From Runella aurantiaca (GTDB lineage Bacteria > Bacteroidota > Bacteroidia > Cytophagales > Spirosomataceae): a DNA stretch of 64,000 bases. Every line of letters starts with the position of its first letter. Position 1 is the first letter of the stretch. Under the pieces are notes generated by a model. The model saw nothing but the letters and a program-made list of their open reading frames with translations. It ran no database searches and was not told the origin of the DNA. The translations under genes and the position numbers were made by a program. The stretch covers positions 372,001 to 436,000 of the forward strand of contig NZ_QPIW01000001.1 of the NCBI RefSeq assembly GCF_003339505.1, in the 5' to 3' direction. Below, one piece after another: positions 32,041 to 40,140 of this stretch.

Positions 32041-33331
32041 TCTCAACTCCTTTTTGCATTTCAATAATAAAATTTCGGTCATCGATCTGCGGAGTTGAGC
32101 CAATACGGCCACTAGCGTACCACTTATCAATCGGAGTTCCTAAACGTAACCCTGAAATATCCGAACAGCGTCTGATATCGGTACTTCCATATTCATCCTT
32201 ATTTGTAAACCAAACCTGATCTCTCCTGAAATGATCATTTGAAAGCTGGCTAATATCATGCGTAGCAAAAATTAATTGTGCATTTTTTTGATTAATATCC
32301 GGATTATGGAACATGCGGATAAAATACTTGGTAATTTCCGGGTGTAAATTCTTCTCAAACTCATCTACAACCAGAACTCGGCCTTTATCTAATGCATCAA
32401 GTAAAATTCCGCCAATTGCAAATAAACTCTGCGTTCCTGTAGATTCACTCGCAATTTCAAATGCACGAACACTGACCTGAACACCATTTTTATAAACAGG
32501 GTGATGAGTTCTAATTTCGTATTTATAATCTTCTTTGATTTTATTTTTAACAACTTCAGGCAGGTTTCCCAGTGCGTCGTCTTGCCAATCACGTTCCTTG
32601 GCTGTCACAGATGAAATGCCCGTGTCCAAAGAACATATGAGCGCATTGAAACGTCTGGCAAAACTGGATGAGGTATCATCAGCAAGTCTTTTTGCATATA
32701 ACATAGACATACTGCTTTCCATAAACTCCTCCATAAGCGGAAAAGCAGAAAGTCCGTCACGGAAAAACAAATAGGCCGATTTTAATACATCTATATTGTT
32801 ATCAGACGCCTTTGATAGGAACAGCTGATTTGGCAGGAGAAGTTTTTCAATCGTTTTCTTTACACCTTTATAATAATCCCCAAATTTCATGTCTTTTTCA
32901 GCCGTACGTGAAAAAAGCAGCGACTTACTTTTTGTAGAGTAACAAAAAAGCTCTTCTCTTTCGATTCTCTTTGACGTAAAAGAAATGGAATAATCGTATT
33001 GAAGGCTATCGTAAAGAAAGCTGATGTCCATCTCTACCGGACTCTCGGCATACGTGCTGTCCAAGAGATAAGGCTCATATGGTTCAATGCGTTCATCCAG
33101 CTTATAGGAAGATGAATGGATTACTAAATATTCCATGGCATGGATCGCTTTTAAGTAATTACTCTTCCCGGAAGCATTGGACCCGTATATAACAGCTGAT
33201 TTCAAGACCGACTGTTTTTTCGTCAACTTTACATAATTACCAGCGAATCCTGATAGGCCGGTTTTCAGCATTGATATTTCCTTTCGATCCTTTATTGACC
33301 GGAAGTTTTTGACAGCAAATGATATCAACAT
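32030..33331 (-). CDS. rloA: RloA-like AAA ATPase (AbiLi type)
   Basis: A 433-residue ABC/AAA ATPase. It opens with the typical MLISFAVKNFRSIKD strand. Walker A is at residues 50-57 (GSNASGKS), Walker B is VLVVDEFEKNLHPE, and the His loop is FATHDISQL. A helical insertion (~130-260) contains FYSTKSKSLL-like sensor segments, and GTQSLFAIGGILLDAL is the signature-like region. Its end overlaps the RloB-like start by 11 bases. This gene order (ATPase, then RloB) is that of RloAB/AbiL phage-defence pairs, in which the ATPase probably senses infection and switches the partner. No type I restriction genes are nearby, unlike classical rlo loci. Confidence 0.82.
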   Translation of the reverse strand: MLISFAVKNFRSIKDRKEISMLKTGLSGFAGNYVKLTKKQSVLKSAVIYGSNASGKSNYLKAIHAMEYLVIHSSSYKLDERIEPYEPYLLDSTYAESPVEMDISFLYDSLQYDYSISFTSKRIEREELFCYSTKSKSLLFSRTAEKDMKFGDYYKGVKKTIEKLLLPNQLFLSKASDNNIDVLKSAYLFFRDGLSAFPLMEEFMESSMSMLYAKRLADDTSSSFARRFNALICSLDTGISSVTAKERDWQDDALGNLPEVVKNKIKEDYKYEIRTHHPVYKNGVQVSVRAFEIASESTGTQSLFAIGGILLDALDKGRVLVVDEFEKNLHPEITKYFIRMFHNPDINQKNAQLIFATHDISQLSNDHFRRDQVWFTNKDEYGSTDIRRCSDISGLRLGTPIDKWYASGRIGSTPQIDDRNFIIEMQKGVENED

Positions 33332-33843
33332 GGTATTTTTACTTGTTTACCACACAAAGGTAATTGATTTTCCGAAATTTTGATAATTTTAGCGTGATTT
33401 GTTCATTTTTTTGTAAAATTTCGGAAAGAAAAATCGTTTTAAACGTATTTTATGCGTAAAATGATTAAAAAATGCTGATGGGATAGATATTGGCGTTGCT
33501 TTAGTTTATCAACTCCCACATTCTTTAATGCGGAAAGGTGTAAGATAAAGTGGGCAGTACTCTTTAATCAGGACATACAGGTTTCGGAACTTGATTATAA
33601 CTTCTTTTTACTGCGCATCGTTTACGCTTTGTCTGTCGTATAAAGAAGCCAGTACCTTCAGTTTTTTATTATACCGCTTTCTGGCCCATTGAATATCCTT
33701 TTCACGAAGAGCCGGTGTAGCACTTTACAAGATCGGGAATATGAATCTGGAGTCAGTATTTTGTTGCATGAAATGTCCCAATATTTTTTCAAGCGGCGGT
33801 GTAATCTTGATATCGTAGAGTTTCCCTGTTTTTCTGCGACGAT
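33332..33843. other. intergenic region with an integrase remnant
   Basis: AT-rich promoter side of the RloAB pair (33332-33480) followed by the remnant of a tyrosine recombinase at 33608-33841. Nothing else is supported. Confidence 0.5.
33608..33841 (-). pseudogene. tyrosine recombinase remnant
   Basis: A minus-strand frame beginning RRRKTGKLYDIKITPPLEKI and continuing LGHFMQQN…RFIFPIL, then TAA at 33725-33727, then REKDIQWARKRYNKKLKVLA. This is the beta-hairpin Lys part and the following helices of a Bacteroidota integrase. The N-terminus and the tyrosine end are absent. The break point coincides with the first base of the copy-2 small gene, so the repeat was joined onto a dying integrase. 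Confidence 0.65.
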
Positions 33844-34155
33844 ATGGAAGCAATTAGCCAGCAAATCCGCTATATAAGTCAGCCGATAAAAATAGGAAAC
33901 ACCCATTGGCGGTTGGTGATTAAAGAGTATGCGGCACACAGTGGCTTGGAAGAAGACGGAAAGCGTTTGTGCACGGAATATCAGTGGAATGACGAAGGCC
34001 GGTGGCAGCCAGGTTTTAAATGGCCGTCTTACAATATCAATGATACCTACTTAGGTATGCCGCGCCGATTGGGCACACTCTACGAACGTGAAAAAGAGAC
34101 CATTGAGTTGATGATTCATGGAAAGCCCATTGCCCAAAGGAATCTTTTTGAGTGA
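33844..34155 (+). CDS. conserved small element protein, copy 2
   Basis: A 103-residue near-twin of the protein at 24897-25208, differing at about a dozen positions (for example NTHWRL for NTQWRL, GFKWPS for GTNWPT, AQRNLFE for AQMNLFE). The upstream region is not shared: the strong AAAAGGAG site and palindrome of copy 1 are missing and an integrase remnant abuts the ATG. Copy 2 may therefore be poorly translated or expressed from outside. Similarity continues past the stop into the recombinase site region. Confidence 0.65.
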   Translation: MEAISQQIRYISQPIKIGNTHWRLVIKEYAAHSGLEEDGKRLCTEYQWNDEGRWQPGFKWPSYNINDTYLGMPRRLGTLYEREKETIELMIHGKPIAQRNLFE

Positions 34156-34235
34156 TTTTATTGGATGATGATCGGTTTGACCGCTTCAAAAAATATTTTT
34201 GCGGGAAGTTTTGTCTATGAGTAAACCATCGTTAA
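33844..34235 (+). repeat. long direct repeat, right copy (pairs with 24897-25287)
   Basis: It has the gene plus about 80 bases downstream, including TTTTTGCGGGAAGTTTTGTCT and the TAAACCATC element that here is one arm of a perfect inverted repeat. It marks the right edge of the cargo block. Confidence 0.8.
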
Positions 34236-34363
34236 CCGATAGACAAAAACCGCTCTTTTTAAGCGACTCCTCCATTTTAAGTGATTGTGTTACAGCTTCT
34301 TCTTTTCATCAGCTAACAGAATTTTAAGCGAAACCTGTTCAAATATAAACGATGGTTTACTCA
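34218..34363. repeat. 16-base perfect inverted repeat, candidate recombinase site or invertible segment
   Basis: TGAGTAAACCATCGTT at 34218-34233 and its exact reverse complement at 34348-34363, 114 bases apart, ending 25 bases before the serine recombinase ATG. The left arm is also enclosed by a second inverted repeat TTTTGTCTAT / ATAGACAAAA (34209-34218 and 34239-34248). Serine recombinases act on paired sites of this kind, as resolution or inversion sites, and commonly sit next to their own gene. Confidence 0.6.
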
Positions 34364-34388
34364 CGGACAGAACAAAGAGTAACGGCCT

Positions 34389-35045
34389 ATGAAACAGGTG
34401 ATTGCGTACTACCGTGTTTCCACGCAACGACAGGGCAGGAGCGGGCTGGGGCTGGAAGCACAGCAAAACGCGGTCCTGAATTACTGCAAACTCAGCGGCT
34501 ATGAGGTCATCCGTGAGGTCACAGAGGTCAAATCAACCCGTAAAGACAGAATTGGATTATTACAGGCCCTCGACCTGTGTCGGCAAATGAAAGCTATATT
34601 GATGGTTGCCCGGCTTGACCGATTGGGCCGGGATGTTGAACAGATCGCAGGCATTGTTAAATCCAAAGTGGAAATCATTGTCACCGATAACCCGCACGCC
34701 AATCGTTTCACCATTCATATTCTGGCGGCAGTGGCGGAAGATAATCGCCGACGGATCAGTGAAACGACCAAAGACGCGCTGGGAGCGGCCAAAAGACGAG
34801 GGGTGATCCTGGGCAAAAACGGCACCGCGCTTTCCATCGCCAATAAAAAAGCAGCCGAAGATTTTGCCCAACAATTGTCTCCGACGCTCAAAAGACTGAA
34901 AACGAGGGGGATCATCTCGGTACGTGCCGTTTGCAGGGAACTCAATAAACGGCAAATTCCGACCTTTCGCGGGGACGGGCGATGGCATCCCAGTACGGTT
35001 AATGTCCTGATGAACCGACTGAAACAAACGATCATTTCACCATAA
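34389..35045 (+). CDS. serine recombinase (resolvase/invertase family)
   Basis: A 218-residue protein. The catalytic domain (~1-140) begins VIAYYRVSTQRQ with the nucleophile Ser12, followed by SGLGLEAQQNAV, LDRLGRDVEQIAGI and IHILAAVAEDNRRRISE. The C-terminal ~60 residues (LKTRGIISVRAVCRELNKRQ, WHPSTVNVLMNRL) are the small DNA-binding 'recombinase' region. There is no large zinc-ribbon domain, so it is closer to resolvases and invertases than to large phage integrases. The 16-base inverted repeat just upstream is the natural candidate substrate. The next gene starts 11 bases downstream. Confidence 0.9.
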   Translation: MKQVIAYYRVSTQRQGRSGLGLEAQQNAVLNYCKLSGYEVIREVTEVKSTRKDRIGLLQALDLCRQMKAILMVARLDRLGRDVEQIAGIVKSKVEIIVTDNPHANRFTIHILAAVAEDNRRRISETTKDALGAAKRRGVILGKNGTALSIANKKAAEDFAQQLSPTLKRLKTRGIISVRAVCRELNKRQIPTFRGDGRWHPSTVNVLMNRLKQTIISP

Positions 35046-35056
35046 TTTTAATAACG

Positions 35057-35245
35057 ATGAATTACTCAACTGAAAATGAAATCCTGTTTGATGATTTTAC
35101 CCTGCTGGAAAACAGGCTTGGACAAGGTGCTTTGAAAGTAACATCTGTCAACGCCAATTGTGACTGTGCAAACGATCCTGCCCGCTCAACCTACGAATAT
35201 GTTGATCCCTATAAAGTCACCGAATCTGCTCCTGCGGCTGCTTGA
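35057..35245 (+). CDS. probable RiPP precursor peptide
   Basis: A 62-residue peptide with an acidic, hydrophobic leader-like first half (TENEILFDDFTLLENRLGQG) and a second half with Cys35 and Cys37 in NANCDCANDPARS, aromatic residues (TYEYVDPY) and an Ala-rich end. Its 3' end overlaps the start of a radical SAM/SPASM gene with a recognition domain. Small size, leader/core layout and overlap with a maturase are the usual signs of a ribosomally made, post-translationally modified peptide. Cross-linking at the cysteines or at the Tyr residues is possible. The final product class cannot be told from sequence. Confidence 0.65.
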   Translation: MNYSTENEILFDDFTLLENRLGQGALKVTSVNANCDCANDPARSTYEYVDPYKVTESAPAAA

Positions 35246-36527
35246 TGCAGAGCATTTCTATGCCGTCAACTGCTCCTTTCCGAATTCACTGCGAATTCTG
35301 AACCGGGTGCAGTACCATATTCTCACGGCCATTGACGGCAAGACTACTATGGCAGAGCTCGGCATAAAACTTGCCGTTCCGGCCGGCAGCTTGGAAAATT
35401 TCTTAGGAATGCTGTCACAAACCGAAATCATTCGGTTTGATGATGATTTCAGCAAACCTGAGAAACCCGCCGCGCCGGAATCACTGAATTTTTGGATTCA
35501 CACCACCAACAAGTGCAATCTGAGTTGCAGCTACTGTTATATTTCCACGCTGAATTCCACAGGCGGAATGTCGGAAGCGACAAAACGGCAGTTACTGCAC
35601 AAGCTGGCCGAAACCGTTACCAAGCGAAATATCCGTAAAATAAAATTCAGACTGGCAGGGGGCGAACCGTTAAGTCAATTCAAGTCTTGGAAAGAATTCA
35701 TTCCGGAAACAAAGCGAACGTTACAGAAATTAGGCTGTGAACTGGAAATTGCATTTATTACGAACCTGACGATTTTAACGGACGAGATTATCACGTTTTC
35801 AAAAGAGCACACTATCAGTTTCGGGGTTTCACTGGACGGGTTGGAATCGTACCATGACAGGGTTCGCACATTCAGAACCGGGGCAGGCACGTTCGACGTG
35901 ATTGATGCCAATCTCAGAAAATTATTGGCTCATGCTATTCCGGTTTCCACCAATACAGTAGTAACCAACGGTAATTTGGAAGGGTTGCCCGAATTGACCC
36001 GTTACCTGATTGATCTGGATATTCCGTTCCGATACTCCATCGTCAGGGGTGAAGACATTGATGCGAACCTGTTGGAGCGATGCCTTTCGGAATCCTGTGC
36101 GGTTATGGAAGAGGCGATTCAAGCCGGCTGGCAGTTTTCCCGCCGGCATCAATTCTGTGATCTCAAAACCAATGAGCCGGGTTTTCAGACCTGCGCTTCG
36201 GGATTTTCGGGCGGGGCCATTTATGTCGACGGGACATTGAATTACTGCCATGTTCATTTTGGTGACACCGCTCAACCCTCATTCTCTGTTTTTGAAGAGG
36301 GTATGGACCTGGTCGATATGATCGAGCGGGGCACTCACCTCGAAGATATGAAGTCTGCGGATTGTGCTTTATGCCAATATAAGTCCGTTTGCACGAGTGG
36401 CTGTCCCGTCTACCGGGTGAAAGGAAAGGACCCTCAATGCAGTATTTACCACACGTTTATTCCACGGATCTATGAACTTCAGGCCAAAGAACGGTTGAAA
36501 TTATTGCGGGATTACGGAATGATGTAA
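35199..36527 (+). CDS. radical SAM/SPASM peptide maturase with N-terminal recognition element
   Basis: Read from the ATG at 35199 (442 residues); an earlier ATG at 35160 would overlap the precursor further. Residues ~28-82 look like a PqqD/RRE-type winged helix (LRILNRVQYHILTAIDGKTT, MLSQTEIIRF) that binds leader peptides. The radical SAM cluster is Cys106-x3-Cys110-x2-Cys113 (CNLSCSYC), with GGEPL as the SAM-binding strand. The SPASM end carries the Cys groups TCASGFSGG, YCHVHF, CALCQYKSVCTSGC and QCSIYH for two auxiliary Fe-S clusters. It would install a C-C, thioether or similar bond in the 35057 peptide. Overlap of 47 bases with the precursor indicates tight coupling. Confidence 0.85.
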   Translation: MLIPIKSPNLLLRLLDAEHFYAVNCSFPNSLRILNRVQYHILTAIDGKTTMAELGIKLAVPAGSLENFLGMLSQTEIIRFDDDFSKPEKPAAPESLNFWIHTTNKCNLSCSYCYISTLNSTGGMSEATKRQLLHKLAETVTKRNIRKIKFRLAGGEPLSQFKSWKEFIPETKRTLQKLGCELEIAFITNLTILTDEIITFSKEHTISFGVSLDGLESYHDRVRTFRTGAGTFDVIDANLRKLLAHAIPVSTNTVVTNGNLEGLPELTRYLIDLDIPFRYSIVRGEDIDANLLERCLSESCAVMEEAIQAGWQFSRRHQFCDLKTNEPGFQTCASGFSGGAIYVDGTLNYCHVHFGDTAQPSFSVFEEGMDLVDMIERGTHLEDMKSADCALCQYKSVCTSGCPVYRVKGKDPQCSIYHTFIPRIYELQAKERLKLLRDYGMM

Positions 36528-36560
36528 CCATCGAAACACTTTCTGAACGGCAGGTACTCC

Positions 36561-37040
36561 TTGTTGTCAATCATCATTTCTACCTTAGCGTTACTGGCCA
36601 CCTTTTATCAGTTGTATCTGCAACGGGTTCATAATGAAAAATCGCTTAAGCCCTTAGGTCAAATTGACGTAGTGGATCACCGGAGCCGGATATACATTTA
36701 TATACGGAATAACGGTATGGGCCCGATGATCATTGATCGACTGACATTTACCAAAGCAGAACAACAGTATACGAACCTCGAAGATTGCCTGGAATTGGAT
36801 CGAAGATCCTATATGTCCATATCGACGGGCGATAAATTAAAAAGAGTTGTTTTACCCAATGCCCATTTGATTGTTTTTGAAACTCAGTTTGAAGACCATG
36901 AGGATGAAGCCGAAAAAGATACGGTACGAAAACAGCTTGCGCCAATATCATTGAAAGCTGAATGTCGGGACATCTATGATAACAAAATCATCTTTGAGAG
37001 AACACTTGAATGGTTTTCGGGACAAATTCAGAATGAGTAA
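36561..37040 (+). CDS. membrane-anchored protein of unknown function
   Basis: A 159-residue protein from TTG 36561, 33 bases after the maturase. An N-terminal hydrophobic helix (LSIIISTLALLATFYQLYL) is followed by a soluble beta-rich part (RSRIYIYIRNNGMGPMIIDR, KLKRVVLPNAHLIVFE). The pattern 'single helix plus Ig-like strand domain' is common among small membrane proteins, and the family is not recognised. It may share a transcript with the RiPP genes, but no transporter feature is present. Confidence 0.55.
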   Translation: MLSIIISTLALLATFYQLYLQRVHNEKSLKPLGQIDVVDHRSRIYIYIRNNGMGPMIIDRLTFTKAEQQYTNLEDCLELDRRSYMSISTGDKLKRVVLPNAHLIVFETQFEDHEDEAEKDTVRKQLAPISLKAECRDIYDNKIIFERTLEWFSGQIQNE

Positions 37041-37365
37041 GTCATTTGCCCGAAACCTGTTTGCCATTATTTCATTCCTGCGGTTACACAAATAAACTGA
37101 TCATCTTCAGTATGAAGTAATCGGCAGCGGTACAATTAAAATCGGGCATTTCAGTCAGCCATGCGGTAGACAGTTATTGAATGTGCGGCCTGATTAAAAC
37201 AGAGAGCGGCGTTTTCAACTGAATCAAGTTGATGGATGCGGTAAAGCCAAAAGCCTGTTTGCGTCTTTATTCCGGCAACCTGAAATGCTTCATGGTGTTA
37301 TCTGAATATTCAATCTATATTTTATTGATGGATGAATAAAGTTGTAAATTTTGTATTTTGCACTC

Positions 37366-37842
37366 ATGATCACAAAATACAAACCATCGGATTACGAAGT
37401 GCTACGCCGTCGCTGTTTCGAATTGAAGCAAGTAGGCTGGAAGCAGAAAGATATTGCTTTTGCTTTGGGATTGACTGCGGGATGGGTCAGCCAAACTTTA
37501 AAAAAGCACCGAGAGAAGGGGTTAGATGGTCTTTTGGCTCGCAAACCTACCGGCTCTCCCCCTAAACTGAGCCCAGAACAACTCTCTCAATTAGCCACAG
37601 AGTTAAACTTAGGTGCAGTAAACCACGGTTTCCCCAACCATATTTGGACACGTGCCCGCGTTAATGAAGTGATTGTTAAAAAATTTGGTGTCAGCTACGA
37701 CCTAACCCAAGTAGGGCGGCTGTTGAAGAAGCTTGGATGGAGTTTGCAGAAGCCTGTCAAAAAGGCCCGACAGCAGAATGAAGCCAAAGTCAAGCAGTGG
37801 CGGGAAGAAACAATTTTAGAATTAAAAAAAAGCCACAAGTGA
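37366..37842 (+). CDS. IS630 transposase OrfA (DNA-binding part)
   Basis: A 158-residue first part of the transposase, from ATG 37366. It contains the two helix-turn-helix units (LKQVGWKQKDIAFALGLTAGWVSQ and the winged-helix KKFGVSYDLTQVGRLLKKLGW). It ends at TGA just after an A8 run (37824-37831). Fusion to OrfB needs a +1 shift (or loss of one A) in that run, so the full enzyme is probably made by slippage. Confidence 0.9.
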   Translation: MITKYKPSDYEVLRRRCFELKQVGWKQKDIAFALGLTAGWVSQTLKKHREKGLDGLLARKPTGSPPKLSPEQLSQLATELNLGAVNHGFPNHIWTRARVNEVIVKKFGVSYDLTQVGRLLKKLGWSLQKPVKKARQQNEAKVKQWREETILELKKSHK

Positions 37843-37894
37843 GAATCGAGTCATTGTATATATCGACGAATCAGGCTTTTACCTTCTTCCTCTG

Positions 37895-38377
37895 GTGAGT
37901 CGTACATGGGCACCAAAAGGACAAACGCCTGTCATTGCAGAGAAAGCGGGGAAAGAACACTTGAGTCTTATTGCCGCAGTGACCCCTAACGGCAGACTAT
38001 ACATCAGTGGACAGGACAAGGCATATGACAGTGAGGGAGTAATTAACTTTTTAGAGTACTTGTGTCGCAGATATCGCAGCAAGAACCTGCTTGTGATTTG
38101 GGATGGGGCTACCATCCACCGCAGTCTGGCCATCAAAAACTTCCTGGCATATAAAAAAGGAAGAGTGCATCTTGTCACACTGCCGGGCTATAGCCCGGAG
38201 TTGAATCCGGTTGAGTTGCTGTGGAGTCAGTTGAAAAGGGATTTCAAGAATAGGGTCTTTGTTAGCTTGAAAGATTTGGCTGAAGTGTTAACAGAAAAAA
38301 TCGAGGAAATTAGAAAAAATACAACATTGCTTATCTCATTTTTCCGCAAGAAGGAGATCGCTTACTTTACAGACTAA
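37895..38377 (+). CDS. IS630 transposase OrfB (DDE part)
   Basis: A 160-residue frame from GTG 37895, though the protein-like sequence begins upstream at the A8 run and includes the first catalytic Asp (YIDESGFYL). The second Asp is in LVIWDGATIHRS and the Glu in SPELNPVELLW, giving a complete DDE triad when fused with OrfA. Confidence 0.9.
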   Translation: MSRTWAPKGQTPVIAEKAGKEHLSLIAAVTPNGRLYISGQDKAYDSEGVINFLEYLCRRYRSKNLLVIWDGATIHRSLAIKNFLAYKKGRVHLVTLPGYSPELNPVELLWSQLKRDFKNRVFVSLKDLAEVLTEKIEEIRKNTTLLISFFRKKEIAYFTD

Positions 38378-38541
38378 TTCACCTATCAATAAGGCTGAGT
38401 AAGAGTTACTGATATCGGTTAGGGGTGTCGACGGTAACTTATATATTGGAAAAACACGGCACGTTTTATTATCTTAATTAATATATCAATGTTGCTCTCT
38501 TTTTTACTGATTTAGATCAATCTCCTAATAGTAATACTATG

Positions 38542-38561
38542 TACTTTATTATAATAAAGTA
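38542..38561. promoter_or_regulatory. 20-base perfect palindrome upstream of the glycan cluster
   Basis: TACTTTATTATAATAAAGTA, 33 bases before the glycosyltransferase start. It could be an operator. Its pure A/T content means that chance cannot be excluded. Confidence 0.35.
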
Positions 38562-38594
38562 TATATTGAGTAATTAAAATATTTGAGGGTAAAC

Positions 38595-40046
38595 ATGTTC
38601 CATTCAATATCAAAGCGGCTTATTGAATATAGAGATGGTAAATTTAAAAAATGCCTTGCGGGATATAAGATTAATTCCAGTAAATGTCAAATTGATAAAT
38701 TGCATAGTGAAGTAGTTGCGGCGGCAAAGAGATTTGAATCTCAAGGGCAAGACGACTTGGCGAATGAACTTTTTTTTATATCATTTTTTGTTAAAGGACA
38801 AAAAGAACCGGATGAAGCATCATATAATTTATGGGTAAATAACTTCTCGAAATTAATATTTAATGCAGCAAAAAGATATTCCATACCTATACCATATTGG
38901 AAAAATAAAGTACCCAAAATAGCTTTTGTCGGACTTGGAGATGACCCTTCTGCTTATGAACATATATATTTTATCTGTAAACATTTAAATGAGGGTGAAA
39001 ATTATCAACCTCATCTTTTTCTTTTTAGCCCAAACGATAACCTGAACTCTGTTAAAGCACGTTTTAATGAAATTGGCACTCCTGTAATTATTGTTAATTT
39101 TAATGAATCCGCTATACCAAGATCTTGTACACAAATGCGTGATGCTCTTCATAAAGAACAAATTGATATTGCAGTATGGGTTCATTTGCCGAGCTTAATG
39201 TTTTTTCTTTTTGGGATGAAGATTGCTGCGACTCAAGTATTTATTTCACAATACCTTCACCCTGACATAGCAAAATTTAAAATTGACGGTTTAATTACCT
39301 ATGGGACTATTGCAGAAAAATCAAGTATATTTTTGCAAGATCGCTGGAGAGTTATACCATCTGCAATTAAAATTATTCCGGGCAACAATCCGGAAATAAA
39401 TATAAAACGTAAAAGGTATGCTGATGACAATACAATCATTCTTGCAACCTTTGGTAGAATAGAAAAAATCAGACAGGAAACTTTTCTAAAATGTGTTGCG
39501 AAAATTTTGCAACAATCAAAAAATACAGTGTATTTATATACCGGATATGAAGATGATATAAAAATAGCGAATTTTTTCCAACGCAAAGGTTTGTTAAATC
39601 GGGTAAAGTTTGTTGGATGGGTAGATATAGATGTTTTCGCTCAGATGATTGATATAGTATTAGACAGTTTTCCTCTTGCTACGGGTCTTACAGCAATAAA
39701 AGCATCTTTCTACGGGAAGCCCATATTGTCTATGGGGAACAATTATTCTTATATGGGAAGAGATATAAAGCCTATATTAGAAAAATCCGGTTTTTCAGGT
39801 TTTGCCCAAGCTGAATCCGTGTACAATAAAATAAGAGAGGCAGCATTTGAATTGCCTTTTACTCCGTATGCGCAAAATAATTCAGATTACATTCTTAAAG
39901 CTGAAAAGTTGGTCCAATGTGAAAAATCAAAAATTCAACTTGCCTCGTTTCAGGCTTTATGCCTTGAACATCTTTACTTCAATACTTCTTTAATGAGTGA
40001 AGTTTTCATTGAGCAAATTAAAGATATCAGAAAAACCATTATATAA
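38595..40046 (+). CDS. glycosyltransferase (GT41/HMW1C-like)
   Basis: Read from ATG 38595, preceded by GAGGG at a proper distance (483 residues). The N-terminal ~110 residues are helical. From ~115 two Rossmann-like parts follow, with PKIAFVGLGDDPSAYEH and, in the donor-binding half, LATFGRIEKIRQETFLK, VKFVGWVDIDVFAQMIDIVLDSFPLATGLTAIKA. The last block resembles the UDP-sugar site of GT41 enzymes such as HMW1C and O-GlcNAc transferases. It probably adds sugar to a protein or glycan. First gene of a set with RmlA, a second transferase and a methyltransferase, all between two IS630 copies. Confidence 0.65.
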   Translation: MFHSISKRLIEYRDGKFKKCLAGYKINSSKCQIDKLHSEVVAAAKRFESQGQDDLANELFFISFFVKGQKEPDEASYNLWVNNFSKLIFNAAKRYSIPIPYWKNKVPKIAFVGLGDDPSAYEHIYFICKHLNEGENYQPHLFLFSPNDNLNSVKARFNEIGTPVIIVNFNESAIPRSCTQMRDALHKEQIDIAVWVHLPSLMFFLFGMKIAATQVFISQYLHPDIAKFKIDGLITYGTIAEKSSIFLQDRWRVIPSAIKIIPGNNPEINIKRKRYADDNTIILATFGRIEKIRQETFLKCVAKILQQSKNTVYLYTGYEDDIKIANFFQRKGLLNRVKFVGWVDIDVFAQMIDIVLDSFPLATGLTAIKASFYGKPILSMGNNYSYMGRDIKPILEKSGFSGFAQAESVYNKIREAAFELPFTPYAQNNSDYILKAEKLVQCEKSKIQLASFQALCLEHLYFNTSLMSEVFIEQIKDIRKTII

Positions 40047-40140
40047 TGCGGGGGTAGATGATAATTATTAAGATAATTGCCTTGCAATTTATATAAAATA
40101 TTTCATAATAAAAGAGTTAATTATGATGAGCGGGGAGTGA

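Larger units (their letters stand above)
37325..38389 (+). mobile_element. IS630-family insertion sequence, copy 1
   Basis: A 1065-bp element with imperfect terminal inverted repeats (TTGATGGATGAATAAAG at the left; the right end, read inward, is TTGATAGGTGAATTAGT) and a TA on each side (37323-37324 and 38390-38391), the target duplication of this family. It carries two overlapping transposase frames. A second copy of the same length lies at 53565-54629 in the opposite orientation. Confidence 0.92.

Noticed and set aside
34560-35027. 155-codon minus-strand ORF
   Set aside because: Antisense to the serine recombinase, whose catalytic motifs are certain.
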